From: Eretmocerus hayati
Lineage: Eukaryota; Arthropoda; Insecta; Hymenoptera; Aphelinidae
Direction: 5' to 3'
DNA length: 64,000 nt
Assembly: GCA_029851415.1 (NCBI GenBank)
Contig: CM056743.1
Location: 94,896,501-94,960,500, forward strand
The notes beneath the pieces were generated by a model. That model was not told the DNA's origin. It was given only the letters and a program-made list of their open reading frames with translations, and did no database searches. Below, piece after piece: positions 33,961 to 49,100 of this stretch; position 1 is the stretch's first letter, and the number at the start of each line of letters is the position of its first letter. The translations under genes were made by a program, and so were the position numbers.

Positions 33961-36900
33961 GCATGAGTACACCGAATCACACTCAGGATGACTGAGCTGT
34001 CACAAATACGACATTCACGAAGATTTTGGGGATTATGATGACACCCCTTTCATAGGAACCAATTTATGATGCGACAAACGTTTAGAATTATGACAACTCC
34101 TCCTACGTAGAAGACGATTCATGACGCCACAAGGAGAATCGACAGGATGATGATGATGCGTTTGCAATTATGACGACAATTCTCACGTGGAAGATGACTT
34201 AAGACGACTCAAGGGCGGGTATACGGGAAAATGATGATGCTCGAGATTTGACTTTCTTCCCCTGCCAGAACTTCAACCTAATCAATCCATATCCGTTGAA
34301 ATACGGTTTCCTGTACCATTTATATGAGATGTGTGCACTTCGTGCATGAGTACACCGAAGGACACTTAGGATGACTGAGCTCTCACAGATACGCTATTCC
34401 CAAGGATGTTGGGGATTATGATAACACTTCTTTACGTAGGAACCGATTTATGTTCCACAAACATTGGAAATTATGACGACTCCTCTCACGTAGAAGACGA
34501 TTCATGACGCCAGAAAGAGAATCGACGGAATGACGATGACGCCTTTGGAATAATGACGACACTTCTCACGTGGAAGACGACTTAAGACGACTCAAGGGCG
34601 GATATACGGAAAAATGATGATGCTTGGGGATGTATTTCATCCTCTGCCAGAACTTCAACCTAATCAATCCATATCCGTTGAAATACGGTTCCCTGTACCA
34701 TTTATATGAGATGTGTGCACTTCGTGCATGAGTACACCGAAGCACACTTAGGATGACTCAGCTGTAACAGATACGACATTCACAAAGATGTTGGGAATTA
34801 TGATGACACTTCTTCACGTAGGAACCGATTAATGATGCCACAAACGTTAAGAATTATGACGACTCCTCTTACGTAGAAGAAGATTTGAGACGCCAGAAGG
34901 AGAATCGAAAGAATGATGATGACGCGTTGGAATTATGTCGACACTTCTCACGTGGCAGACGACTCAAGACGACACAAGGGCGAATGTACGGGAAAATGAT
35001 GATGCTTGGGATTGTCTTTCATCCTCTGCCAGAACTTCAACCTATTCAATCCATATCCGTTGGAATACGGTTTCCTGTACCATTTATATGAGATGTGTGC
35101 ACTTTGTGCATGAGTACACCCGAGCACACTTAGGATGACTGAGCTGTCACAAATACGACATCCACAAAGATGTTGGGGATTATGATGACACCCCTTTCAT
35201 AGGAACCAATTTATGATGCCACAAACGTTTAGAATTATGACGACTCCTCTCACGTAGGAGACGATCCATGACGCCACAAAGAGAATCGACGAAATGACGA
35301 TGACGCGTTTGGAATTATGACGACATTCCCCACGTGGAAGACGACTCAAGATGACACAAGTGCGGATATACGGGAAAATGATAATGCTTCAGATTTGACT
35401 TTCTTCCTCTGCCAGAACTTCAACCTGATCAATCCATATCCGTTGAAATACGGTTCCCTGTACCATTCATATGAGATGTGTGCACTTTCTGCATGAGTAC
35501 ACCGAAGCACACTTAGGATGACTGAGCTGTCACAGATACGACATTCACAAAGATGTTGGGAATTATGATGACACTTCTCCACGTGGAAACCGATTTTTGA
35601 TGCCACAAGGAGAATTGAAAGAATGATGATGACGCGTTTGGGATCATGACGACACTTCTCACGTGGAAGACGACTCAATACGACACAAGGGCGAATGTAC
35701 GGGAAAATGATGATGATTGGGATTTGACTATCATCCCCTGCCAGAACTACAACCTGATCAATCCATAGACGTTGAAATACGGTTTTCTCTACCATTCATA
35801 TGAGATATGCGCACTTCGTGCATGAGTACCTCGGAGCTGGCAACTCCTCTTACGTAGAAGACGATTTATCACGCCACGAGGAGAATCGACAGAATGATGT
35901 TGACGCGTTTGGAATCATGACGACACTTCTCACGTGGAAGACGACTTAGGACGACTCAAGGGCGGATATACGGAGAAATGATGATGCTTGGGATTGACTT
36001 TCATCCTCTGCCAGAACTTCAACCTAATCAATCCATATCCGTTGAAATACGGTTCCCTGTACCATTTATATGAGATGTGTGCACTCCGTGCATGAGTACA
36101 CCGAAGCACACTTAGGATGAATGAGCTGTAACAGATACGACATTCACAAAGATGTTGGGAATTATGATGACACTTCTTTACGTAGGAACCGATTAATGAT
36201 GCGACAAACGTTAAGAATTATGACGACTCCTCTTACGTAGAAGACGATTCAAGACGCCAAAAGGAGAATTGAAAGAATGATGATGACGCGTTTGGAATTA
36301 TGACGACTATTCTCACGTGGAAGACGACTTAAGACGACACAAGGGCGGATATACGGAAGAATGATGATGCTTGGGATTGACTTCCATCCTCTGCCAGAAC
36401 TTCAACCTAATCAATCCATATCCGTTGAAGTACGGTTTCCTGTACCATTTATATGAGATGTGTGCACTTCGTGCATGAGTACACCGAAGCACACTTAGGA
36501 TGACTGAGCTGTAACAGATACGACATTCACAGAGATGTTGGGGATAATGATGACACTTCTTCACGTGGAAACCGATTTATGATGCCACAAACGTTTAGAA
36601 TTATGACGATTCCTCTTACGTAGAAGACGATTTATGACGCCACTAGGAGAATTGAAAGAATGATGATGACGCGTTTGGAATTATGACGTTTATTCTCATG
36701 TGGAAGACGACTTAAGACGACACGAGGGCGAATGTACGGGAAAATGATGATGCTTGGGATTGTCTTTCATCCTCTGCCAGAACTTCAACCTAATCAATCC
36801 ATATCCGTTGAAATACGGTTTCCTGTACCATTCATATGAGATGTGTGCACTTTGTGCATGAGTACACCGAAGCACACTGAGAATGACTGAGCTGTCACAG

Positions 36901-39900
36901 ATCCGACATTCACGAAGATGTTGGGAATAATGATGACACTCCTCCACGTGGAAACCGACATATGATGCCACAAGGGGAATTGAAAGAATGATGATGACGC
37001 GTTTGGAATCATGACGACACTTCTCACGTGGAAGACGACTCAAGACGACACAAGGGCGAATGTACGGGAAAATGATGATGATTGGGATTTGACTTCCATC
37101 CCCTGCCAGAACTTCAACCTAATCAATCCATATCCGTTGAAATACGGTTCCCTGTACCATTTATATGAGATGTGTGCACTTCGTGCATGAGTACACCGAA
37201 GCACACTTAGGATGACTGAGCTGTCACAGATACGAGTTTCACAAAGAAATTGGGAATTATGATGACACTTCTCTACGTAGAAACCGATTCATGATGCCAC
37301 GAACATTTAGAATCATGATGACTCCTCTCACGTAGAAGACGATTTATGACGCCACACGGAAAATCGAAAGGATGATGATGACGCGTTTGGAATTATGACG
37401 ACACTTCTCACGTGGAAGACGACTTAAGACGACACAAGGGCGAATGTACGGGAAAATGATGATGCTTGGGATTTGACTTTCATCCCCTGCCAGAACTTGA
37501 ACCTAATCAATCCATATTCGTTCAAATACGGCTTCCTGTACCATTCATATGGGATGTGCGCAGTTCGTGCATGAGTACACCGAAGCACACTTAGGATGAC
37601 TGAGCTGTCACAAATACGACATTCACGAAGATTTTGGGGATTATCATGACACCCCTTTCATAGGAACCAATTTATGATGGGACAAACGTTTAGAATTATG
37701 ACAACTCCTCCTACGTAGAAGACGATTCATGACGCCACAAGGAGAATCGACAGGATGATGATGATGCGTTTGCAATTATGACGACACTTCTCACGTGGAA
37801 GACGACTTAAGACGACTCAAGGGCGGATATACGGAAAAATGATGATGCTCGAGATTTGACTTTCTTCCCCTGCCAGAACTTCAACCTAATCAATCCATAT
37901 CCGTTGAAATACGGTTTCCTGTATCATTTATATGAGATATGCGCACTTCGTGCACGAGGACAAGGAAGCACACTTAGGATGACTCAGCTGTCACAGATAC
38001 GACGTTCACAAAGAAGTTGGGAATTATGATGACACTTCTTTACGTAGGAACCGATTTATGATGCCACAAACGTTTAGAATTATGACGACTCCTCTTACGT
38101 AGAAGACGATTTATGACGCCACAAGGAGAATTGGAAGAATGATGATGACGCGTTTGGAATGATGATGACTCTTCTCACGTGGAAGACAACTTAAGACGAC
38201 ACAAGGGCGAATGTACGGGAAGATGATGATGCTTGGGATTTGACTTTCATCCCCTGCCAGTACTTGAACCTGATCAATCCATATTCGTTGAAATACGGTT
38301 TTCTGTACCATTTATATGAGATATGCGCACTTCGTGCATGAGTACACCGAAGCACACTCAGAATGACTGAGCTGTCACAAATACGACATTCACAAAGATG
38401 TTGGGGATTATGATGACACCCCTTTCATAGGAAAAAATTTATAATGCGACAAACGTTTAGAATTATGACGACTCCTCCTACTTAGGAGACGATTCATGAC
38501 GCCCCAAGGAGAATCGACAGGATGATGATGATGCGTTTGGGATAATGACGACACTTCTCACGTGGAAGACGACTCAAGATGACACAAGAGCGGATATTGG
38601 GGAAAATGATGATGCTTGAGATTTGACTTTCTTCCTATGCCAGAACTTCAACCTGATCAATCCATAGACGTTGAAATCCGGTTTCCTCTACCATTTATAT
38701 GAGATATGCGCACTTCGTGCATGAGTACCTCGGAGCTGACGACTCCTCTTACGTAGAAAACGATTTATCACGCCACAAGGAGAATCGAAAGAATGATGAT
38801 GACGCGTTCGGAATCATGACACTTCTCACGTGGAAGACGACTCAAGACGACACAAGGGCGAATGTACGGGAAAACGATGATGATTGGGATTTGACTTTCA
38901 TCCCCTGCCAGAACTCCAACCTAATCAATCCATATCCGTTGAAATACGGTTTCCTGTACCATTTATATGAGATGTGTGCACTTCGTGCATGAGTACACCG
39001 AAGCACACTTAGGATGACTGAGCTGTCACAAATAAGACATTCACAAGGATGTTGGGGATTATGATAACACTTCTTCACAGAGGAACCGATTTATGATGCC
39101 ACAAACGTTGAGATTATGACGACTCCTCTTACGTAGAAGACGATTTATGACGCCACAAGGAGAATTGGAAGAATGATGATGACGCGTTTGGAATGATGAT
39201 GACTCTTCTCACGTGGAAGACAACTTAAGACGACACAAGGGCGGATGTACGGGAAAATGATGATGATTGGGATTTGACTTTCATCCCCTGCCAGAACTTC
39301 AACCCAATCAATCCATATCCGTTGAAATACGGTTTCCTGTACCATTTATATGAGATGTGTGCACTTCGTGCATGAGTACACCGAAGCACACTCAGGATGA
39401 CTGAGCTGTCACAAATACGACATACACAAAGATGTTGGGGATTATGATGACACCCCTCTCATAGGAATCGATTTATGATGCCACAAACGTTTAGAATTAT
39501 GACGACTCCTCTCACGTAGGAGACGATTCATGACGCCACAAGGAGAATCGACAGGATGATGATGATGCGTTTGCAATTATGACGACACTTCTCACGTGGA
39601 AGACGACTTAAGACGACTCAAGGGCGGTCATACGGGAAAATGATGATGCTCGAGATTTGACTTTCTTCCTCTGCCAGAACTTCAACCCAATCAATCCATA
39701 TCCGTTGAAATACGGTTTCCTGTACCATTTATATGAGATGTGTGCACTTCGTGCATGAGTACACCGAAGCACACTCAGGATGACTGAGCTGTCACAAATA
39801 CGACATACACAAAGATGTTGGGGATTATGATAACACTTCTTCACAGAGGAACCGATTTATGATGCCACAAACGTTGAGATTATGACGACTCCTCCTACGT

Positions 39901-40124
39901 AGGAGACGATTCATGACGCCACAAGGAGAATCGAAAGAATGATGATGACAAGTTCGGAATCATGACGACACTTCTCACGTGGAAGACGACTCAAGACGAC
40001 ACAAGGGCGGATGTACGGGAAAATGATGATGATTGGGATTTGACTTTCATCCCCTGCCAGAACTTCAACCCAATCAATCCATATCCGTTGAAATACGGTT
40101 TCCTGTACCATTTATATGAGATGT

Positions 40125-43100
40125 GTGCACTTCGTGCATGAGTACACCGAAGCACACTCAGGATGACTGAGCTGTCACAAATACGACATACACAAAGATG
40201 TTGGGGATTATGATGACACCCCTTTCATAGGAATCGATTTATGATGCCACAAACGTTTAGAATTATGACGACTCCTCTCACGTAGGAGACGATTCATGAC
40301 GCCACAAGGAGAATCGACAGGATGATGATGATGCGTTTGCAATTATGACGACACTTCTCACGTGGAAGACGACTTAAGACGACTCAAGGGCGGACATACG
40401 GGGAAATGATGATGCTCGAGATTTGACTTTCTTCCTCTGCCAGAACTTCAACCTAATCGATCCATAGACGATGGAATACGGTATCATCTACCATTTATAT
40501 GAGATATGCGCACTCCGTGCATGAGTACCTCGGAGCTGACGACTCCTCTTACGTAGAAAACGATTTATGACGCCACAAGGAGAATCGAAAGAATGATGAT
40601 GACGCGTTTGGAATCATGACGACACTTCTCGCGTGGAAGACGACTCAAGACGACACAAGGACGAATGTACGGGAAAATGATGATGATTGGGATTTGACTT
40701 TTATCCCCTGCCAGAACTCCAACCTGATCAATCCATATCCGTTGAAATACGGTTTCCTGTACCATTTATATGAGATGTGTGCACTTCGTGCATGAGTACA
40801 CCGAAGCACACTTAGGATGACTGAGCTGTCACAAATACGACATTCACAAGGATGTTGGGGATTATGATAACACTTCTTTACGTAGGAACCGATTTATGAT
40901 GCCACAAACGTTAAGATTATGACGACTCCTCCTACGTAGAAGACGATTCATGACGCCACAAGGAGAATCGAAAGAATGATGATGACGCGTTTGGAATGAT
41001 GATGACTCTTCTCACGTGGAAGACAACTTAAGACGACACAAGGGCGAATGTACGGGAAGATGATGATGCTTGGGATTTGACTTTCATCCCCTGCCAGTAC
41101 TTGAACCTGATCAATCCATATTCGTTAAAATACTGTTTTCTGTACCATTTATATGAGATATGCGCACTTCGTGCATGAGTACACCGAAGCACACTCAGAA
41201 TGACTGAGCTGTCACAAATACGACATTCACAAAGATGTTGGGGATTATGATGACACCCCTTTCATAGGAACCAATTTATAATGCGACAAACGTTTAGAAT
41301 TATGACGACTCCTCCTACCTAGGAGACGATTCATGACGCCCCAAGGAGAATCGACAGGATGATGATGATGCGTTTGGGATAATGACGACACTTCTCACGT
41401 GGAAGACGACTCAAGATGACACAAGAGCGGATATTGGGGAAAATGATGATGCTTCAGATTTGACTTTCTTCCTCTGCCAGAACTTCAACCTGATCAATCC
41501 ATAGACGTTGAAATCCGGTTTCCTCTACCATTCATATGAGATATGCGCACTTCGTGCATGAGTACCTCGGAGCTGACGACTCCTCTTACGTAGAAAACGA
41601 TTTATGACGCCACACGGAGAATCGAAAGAATGATGATGACGCGTTTGGAATCATGACGACACTTCTCGCGTGGAAGACAACTCAAGACGACACAAGGACG
41701 AATGTACGGGAAAATGATGATGATTGGGATTTGACTTTCATCCCCTGCCAAAACTTCAACCCAATCAATCCATATCCGTTGAAATACGGTTTCCTGTACC
41801 ATTTATATGAGATGTACGCTTTTCGTGCATGAGTACACCGAAGCACACTCAGAATGACTGAGCTGTCACAAATACGACATTCACAAAGATGTTGGGGATT
41901 ATGATGACACCCCTTTCATAGGAACCAATTTATAATGCGACAAACGTTTAGAATCATGACGACTCCTCCTACCTAGGAGACGATTCATGACGCCCCAAGG
42001 AGAATCGACAGGATGATGATGATGCGTTTGGGATAATGACGACACTTCTCACGTGGAAGACGACTCAAGATGACACAAGAGCGGATATTGGGGAAAATGA
42101 TGAACCTTCAGATTTGACTTTCTTCCTCTGCCAGAACTTCAACCTGATCAATCCATAAACGTTGAAATCCGGTTTCCTCTACCATTTATATGAGATATGC
42201 GCACTTCGTGCATGAGTACCTTGGAGCTGACGACTCCTCTTACGTAGGAGACGATTCATGACGCAACAAGGAGAATCGACAGAATGATGTTGACGCGTTT
42301 GGAATCATGACGACACTTCTCACGTGGAAGACGACTTAAGACGACTCGAGGGCGGATATACGAAAAAATGATGATGCTTGGGATTGACTTTCATCCTCTG
42401 CCAGAACTACAACCTAATCAATCTATATCCGTTGAAATACGGTTCCCTGTACCATTCATATGAGATGTGTGCACTTCGTGCATGAGTACACCGAAGCACA
42501 CTTAGGATGACTGAGCAGTCACAAATACGACATTCACAAAGATGTTGGGCATTATGATGACACCCCTTTCATAGGAATCGATTTATGATGCCACAAACGT
42601 TTAGAATTATGAAGACTCCTCTCACGTAGAAGACGATTCATGACGCCACAAAGAGAATCGACGGAATGACGATGACGCGTTTGGGATAATGACGACACTT
42701 CTCACGTGGAAGACGACTCAAGACGACTCAAATGCGGATATACGGAAAATGATGATGCTTGGGATTGTCTTCCATCCTCTGCCAGAACTTCAACCTAATC
42801 TATCCATATCCGTTGAAATACGGTTTCCTGTACCATCTATATGAGATGTGTGCACTTCGTGCATGAGTACACCGAAGCACACTTAGAATGACTGAGCTGT
42901 CACAAATACGACATTCACAAAGATGTTGGGGATGATCATGACACCCCTTTCATAGGAACCAATTTATAATGCGACAAACGTTTAGGATTATGACGACTCC
43001 TCCTACCTAGAAGACGATTCATGACGCCACAAGGAGAATCGACAGGATGATGATGATGCGTTTGCAATTATGACGACACTTCTCACGTGGGAGACGACTT

Positions 43101-46100
43101 AAGACGACCCAAGGGCGAATGTACGGGAAAATGATGATGCTTGGGATTCGACTTTCATCCTCTGCCAGATTTTCAACCTAATCAATCAATATCCGTTGAA
43201 ATACGGTTTTCTGTACCATTTATATGAGATATGCGCACTTCATGCATGAGTCCCTCAGAGCTGATGACTCCTCCTACGTAGAAGACGATTTATGACGCCA
43301 CAAGGAGAATCGACAGAATGATGTCGACGCGTTTGGAATCATGACGACACTTCTCACGTGGAAGACGACTTAAGACGACTCAAGGGCGGATATACGAAAA
43401 AATGATGATGCTTGGGATTTGACTTTCATCCCCTGCCAGAACTTCAACCTAATCAATTCATATCCGTTGAAATACGGTTTCCTGTACCATTCATATGAGA
43501 TGTGTGTACTTTGTGCATGAGTACACCGAAGCCTATTTAGGATGACTGAGCTGTCACAGATACGACATTCACAAAGATGTTGGGAATAATGATGACACTT
43601 CTTCACGTGGAAACCGATTTATGATGCCACAAACGTTTAGAATTATGACGATTCCTCTTACGTAGAAGACGATTCATGACGCCACAAGGAGAATTGAAAG
43701 AATGATGATGACGCGTTTGGAATTATGACGACTATTCTCACGTGATAGACGACTTAAGACGACACAAGGGCGAATGTACGGGAAAATGATGATGCTTGGG
43801 ATTTGACTTTCATTCCCTGCCAGAACTTCAACCTAATCAATCCATATCCGTTCAAATACGGTTTCCTGTATCATTTATATGAGATATCCGCACTTCGTGC
43901 ACGAGTACACCGAAGCACACTTAGGATGACTCAGCTGTAACAGATACGACATTCACAAAGATGTTGGGATTTATGATGACACTTCTCTACGTAGGAACCG
44001 ATTAATGATGCCACAAACGTTAAGAATTATGACGACACCTCTTACGTAGAAGAAGATTTGAGACGCCAGAAGGAGAATCGACGGAATGACGATGACGCGT
44101 TTGGAATTAAGACGACACTCCCCACGTGGAAGACGACTTAAGATGACACAAGAGCGGATATACGGGAAAATGATCATGCTTGAGATTTGACTTTCTTCCT
44201 CTGCCAGAACTTCAACCTGATCAATCCATAGACGTTGAAATATGGTTTTCTCTACCATTTTTATGAGATATGCGCACTTCGTGCATGAGTACCTCGGAGC
44301 TGACGACTCCTCTTACGTAGAAGACGATTTACGACGCCACAAGGAGAATCGACAGAATGATGTTGACGCGTTTGGAATCATGACGACACTTCTCACGTGG
44401 AAGACGATTTAAGACGACTCAAGGGCGGATATACGGAAAAATGATGATGCTTGGGATTGACTTCCATCCTCTGCCAGAACTTCAACCTAATCAATCCATA
44501 TCCGTTGAAATACGGTTCCCTGTACCATTCATATGAGATGTGTGCACTTTGTGCATGAGTACACCGAAGCACACTCAGGATGACTGAGCTGTCACAGATA
44601 CGACATTCACAAAGATGTTGGGAACTATGATGACACTTCTCCACGTGGAAACCGATTTATGATGCCACAAGGAGAATCGACAGAATGATGTTGACGCGTT
44701 TGGAATCATGACGACACTTCTCACGTGGAAGACGACTTAAGACGACTCAAGGGCGGATATACGGAAAAATGATGATGCTTGGGATTGACTTTCATCCTCT
44801 GCCAGAACTTCAACCTCATCAATCCATATCCGTTGAAATACGGTTTCCTGTACCATTTACATGAGATGTGTGCACTTCGTGCATGAGTACACCGAAGCAC
44901 ACTTAGGCTGAATGAGCTGTAACAGATACGACATTCACAAAGATGTTGAGAATTATGATGACACTTCTTTACGTAGGAACCGATTAATGATGCCACAAAC
45001 GTTAAGAATTATGACGACTCCTCTTACGTAGAAGACGATTTAAGACGCCAAAAGGAGGATTGAAAGAATGATGATGACGCGAATGGAATAATGACTACTA
45101 TTCTCACGTGGAAGACGGCTTAAGACGACTCAAGGAGGGATATACGGAAAAATGATGATGCTTGGGATTGACTTTCATCCTCTGCCAGAACTTCAACCTA
45201 ATCAATCCATATCCGTTGGAATACGGTTTCCTGTACCATTTATATGAGATGTGTGCACTTTGTGCATGAGTACACCCGAGCACACTTAGGATGACTGAGC
45301 TGTCACAAATACGACATCCACAAAGATGTTGGGGATTATGATGACACCCCTTTCATAGGAACCAATTTATGATGCCACAAACGTTTAGAATTATGACGAC
45401 TCCTCTCACGTAGGAGACGATCCATGACGCCACAAAGAGAATCGACGGAATGACGATGACGCGTTTGGAATTATGACGACACTCCCCACATGGAAGACGA
45501 CTTAAGATGACACAAGAGCGGATATACGGGAAAATGATCATGCTTGAGATTTGACTTTCTTCCTCTGCCAGAACTTCAACCTGATCAATCCATAGACGTT
45601 GAAATACGGTTTTCTCTACCATTTTTATGAGATATGCGCACTTCGTGCATAAGTACCTCGGAGCTGACGACTCCTCTTACGTAGAAGACGATTTATGACG
45701 CCACAAGGAGAATCGACAGAATGATGTTGACGCGTTTGGAATCATGACGACACTTCTCACGTGGAAGACGACTCAAGACGACTCAAGGGCGGATATACGG
45801 AAAAATGATGATGCTTGGGATTGACTTTCATCCTCTGCCAGAACTTCAACCTAATCAATCCATTTCCTTTGAAATACGGTCTCCTGTACCATTAACATGA
45901 GATGTGTGCACTTCGTGCATGAGTACACCGAAGCACACTTAGGATGAATGAGCTGTAACAGATACGACATTCACAAAGATGTTGGGAATTATGATGACAC
46001 TTCTTCACGTAGGAACCGATTAATGATGCCACAAACGTTAAGAATTATGACGACTCCTCTTACGTAGAAGACGATTTAAGACGCCAAAAGGAGGATTGAA

Positions 46101-49100
46101 AGAATGATGATGACGCGTATGGAATTATGACGACTATTCTCACGTGGGAGACGACTTAAGACGACTCAAGGGCGGATATACGGAAAAATGATGATGCTTG
46201 GGATTGACTTTCATCCTCTGCCAGAACTTCAACCTAATCAATCCATATCCGTTGAGATACGGTTTCCTGTACCATTCATATGAGATGTGTGCACTTCGTG
46301 CATGAGTACACCGAAGCACACTTAGGATGACTGAGCTGTCACAGATACGAGTTTCACAAAGAAATTGGGAATTATGATGACACTTCTCTACGTAGAAACC
46401 GATTCATGATGCCACAAACATTAAAGATCATGATGACTCCTCTCACGTAGAAGACGATTTATGACGCCACACGGAAAATTCGAAAGGATGATGATGACGC
46501 GTTTGGAATTATGACGACACTTCTCACGTGGAAGACGACTTAAGACGACACAAGGGCGAATGTACGGGAAAATGATGATGCTTGGGATTTGACTTTCATC
46601 CCCTGCCAGAACTTGAACCTAATCAATCCATATTCGTTCAAATACGGCTTCCTGTACCATTCATATGGGATGTGTGCACTTCGTGCATGAGTACACCGAA
46701 GCACACTCAGGATGACTGAGCTGTCACAAATACGACATACACAAAGATGTTGGGGATTATGATGACACCCCTTTCATAGGAATCGATTTATGATGCCACA
46801 AACGTTTAGAATTATGACGACTCCTCTCACGTAGGAGACGATTCATGACGCCACAAGGAGAATCGACAGGATGATGATGATGCGTTTGCAATTATGACGA
46901 CACTTCTCACGTGGAAGACGACTTAAGACGACTCAAGGGCGGACATACGGGAAAATGATGATGCTCGAGATTTGACTTTCTTCCTCTGCCAGAACTTCAA
47001 CCTAATCGATCCATAGACGATGGAATACGGTATCATCTACCATTTATATGAGATATGCGCACTCCGTGCATGAGTACCTCGGAGCTGACGACTCCTCTTA
47101 CGTAGAAAACGATTTATGACGCCACAAGGAGAATCGAAAGAATGATGATGACGCGTTTGGAATCATGACGACACTTCTCGCGTGGAAGACGACTCAAGAC
47201 GACACAAGGACGAATGTACGGGAAAATGATGATGATTGGGATTTGACTTTTATCCCCTGCCAGAACTCCAACCTGATCAATCCATATCCGTTGAAATACG
47301 GTTTCCTGTACCATTTATATGAGATGTGTGCACTTCGTGCATGAGTACACCGAAGCACACTTAGGATGACTGAGCTGTCACAAATACGACATTCACAAGG
47401 ATGTTGGGGATTATGATAACACTTCTTTACGTAGGAACCGATTTATGATGCCACAAACGTTGAGATTATGACGACTCCTCCTACGTAGAAGACGATTCAT
47501 GACGCCACAAGGAGAATCGAAAGAATGATGATGACGCGTTTGGAATGATGATGACTCTTCTCACGTGGAAGACAACTTAAGACGACACAAGGGCGAATGT
47601 ACGGGAAGATGATGATGCTTGGGATTTGACTTTCATCCCCTGCCAGTACTTGAACCTGATCAATCCATATTCGTTAAAATACTGTTTTCTGTACCATTTA
47701 TATGAGATATGCGCACTTCGTGCATGAGTACACCGAAGCACACTCAGAATGACTGAGCTGTCACAAATACGACATTCACAAAGATGTTGGGGATTATGAT
47801 GACACCCCTTTCATAGGAACCAATTTATAATGCGACAAACGTTTAGAATTATGACGACTCCTCCTACCTAGGAGACGATTCATGACGCCCCAAGGAGAAT
47901 CGACAGGATGATGATGATGCGTTTGGGATAATGACGACACTTCTCACGTGGAAGACGACTCAAGATGACACAAGAGCGGATATTGGGGAAAATGATGATG
48001 CTTCAGATTTGACTTTCTTCCTCTGCCAGAACTTCAACCTGATCAATCCATAGACGTTGAAATCCGGTTTCCTCTACCATTCATATGAGATATGCGCACT
48101 TCGTGCATGAGTACCTCGGAGCTGACGACTCCTCTTACGTAGAAAACGATTTATGACGCCACACGGAGAATCGAAAGAATGATGATGACGCGTTTGGAAT
48201 CATGACGACACTTCTCGCGTGGAAGACAACTCAAGACGACACAAGGACGAATGTACGGGAAAATGATGATGATTGGGATTTGACTTTCATCCCCTGCCAA
48301 AACTTCAACCCAATCAATCCATATCCGTTGAAATACGGTTTCCTGTACCATTTATATGAGATGTACGCTTTTCGTGCATGAGTACACCGAAGCACACTCA
48401 GAATGACTGAGCTGTCACAAATACGACATTCACAAAGATGTTGGGGATTATGATGACACCCCTTTCATAGGAACCAATTTATAATGCGACAAACGTTTAG
48501 AATCATGACGACTCCTCCTACCTAGGAGACGATTCATGACGCCCCAAGGAGAATCGACAGGATGATGATGATGCGTTTGGGATAATGACGACACTTCTCA
48601 CGTGGAAGACGACTCAAGATGACACAAGAGCGGATATTGGGGAAAATGATGAACCTTGAGATTTGACTTTCTTCCTCTGCCAGAACTTCAACCTGATCAA
48701 TCCATAAACGTTGAAATCCGGTTTCCTCTACCATTTATATGAGATATGCGCACTTCGTGCATGAGTACCTTGGAGCTGACGACTCCTCTTACGTAGGAGA
48801 CGATTCATGACGCAACAAGGAGAATCGACAGAATGATGTTGACGCGTTTGGAATCATGACGACACTTCTCACGTGGAAGACGACTTAAGACGACTCGAGG
48901 GCGGATATACGAAAAAATGATGATGCTTGGGATTGACTTTCATCCTCTGCCAGAACTACAACCTAATCAATCTATATCCGTTGAAATACGGTTCCCTGTA
49001 CCATTCATATGAGATGTGTGCACTTCGTGCATGAGTACACCGAAGCACACTTAGGATGACTGAGCAGTCACAAATACGACATTCACAAAGATGTTGGGCA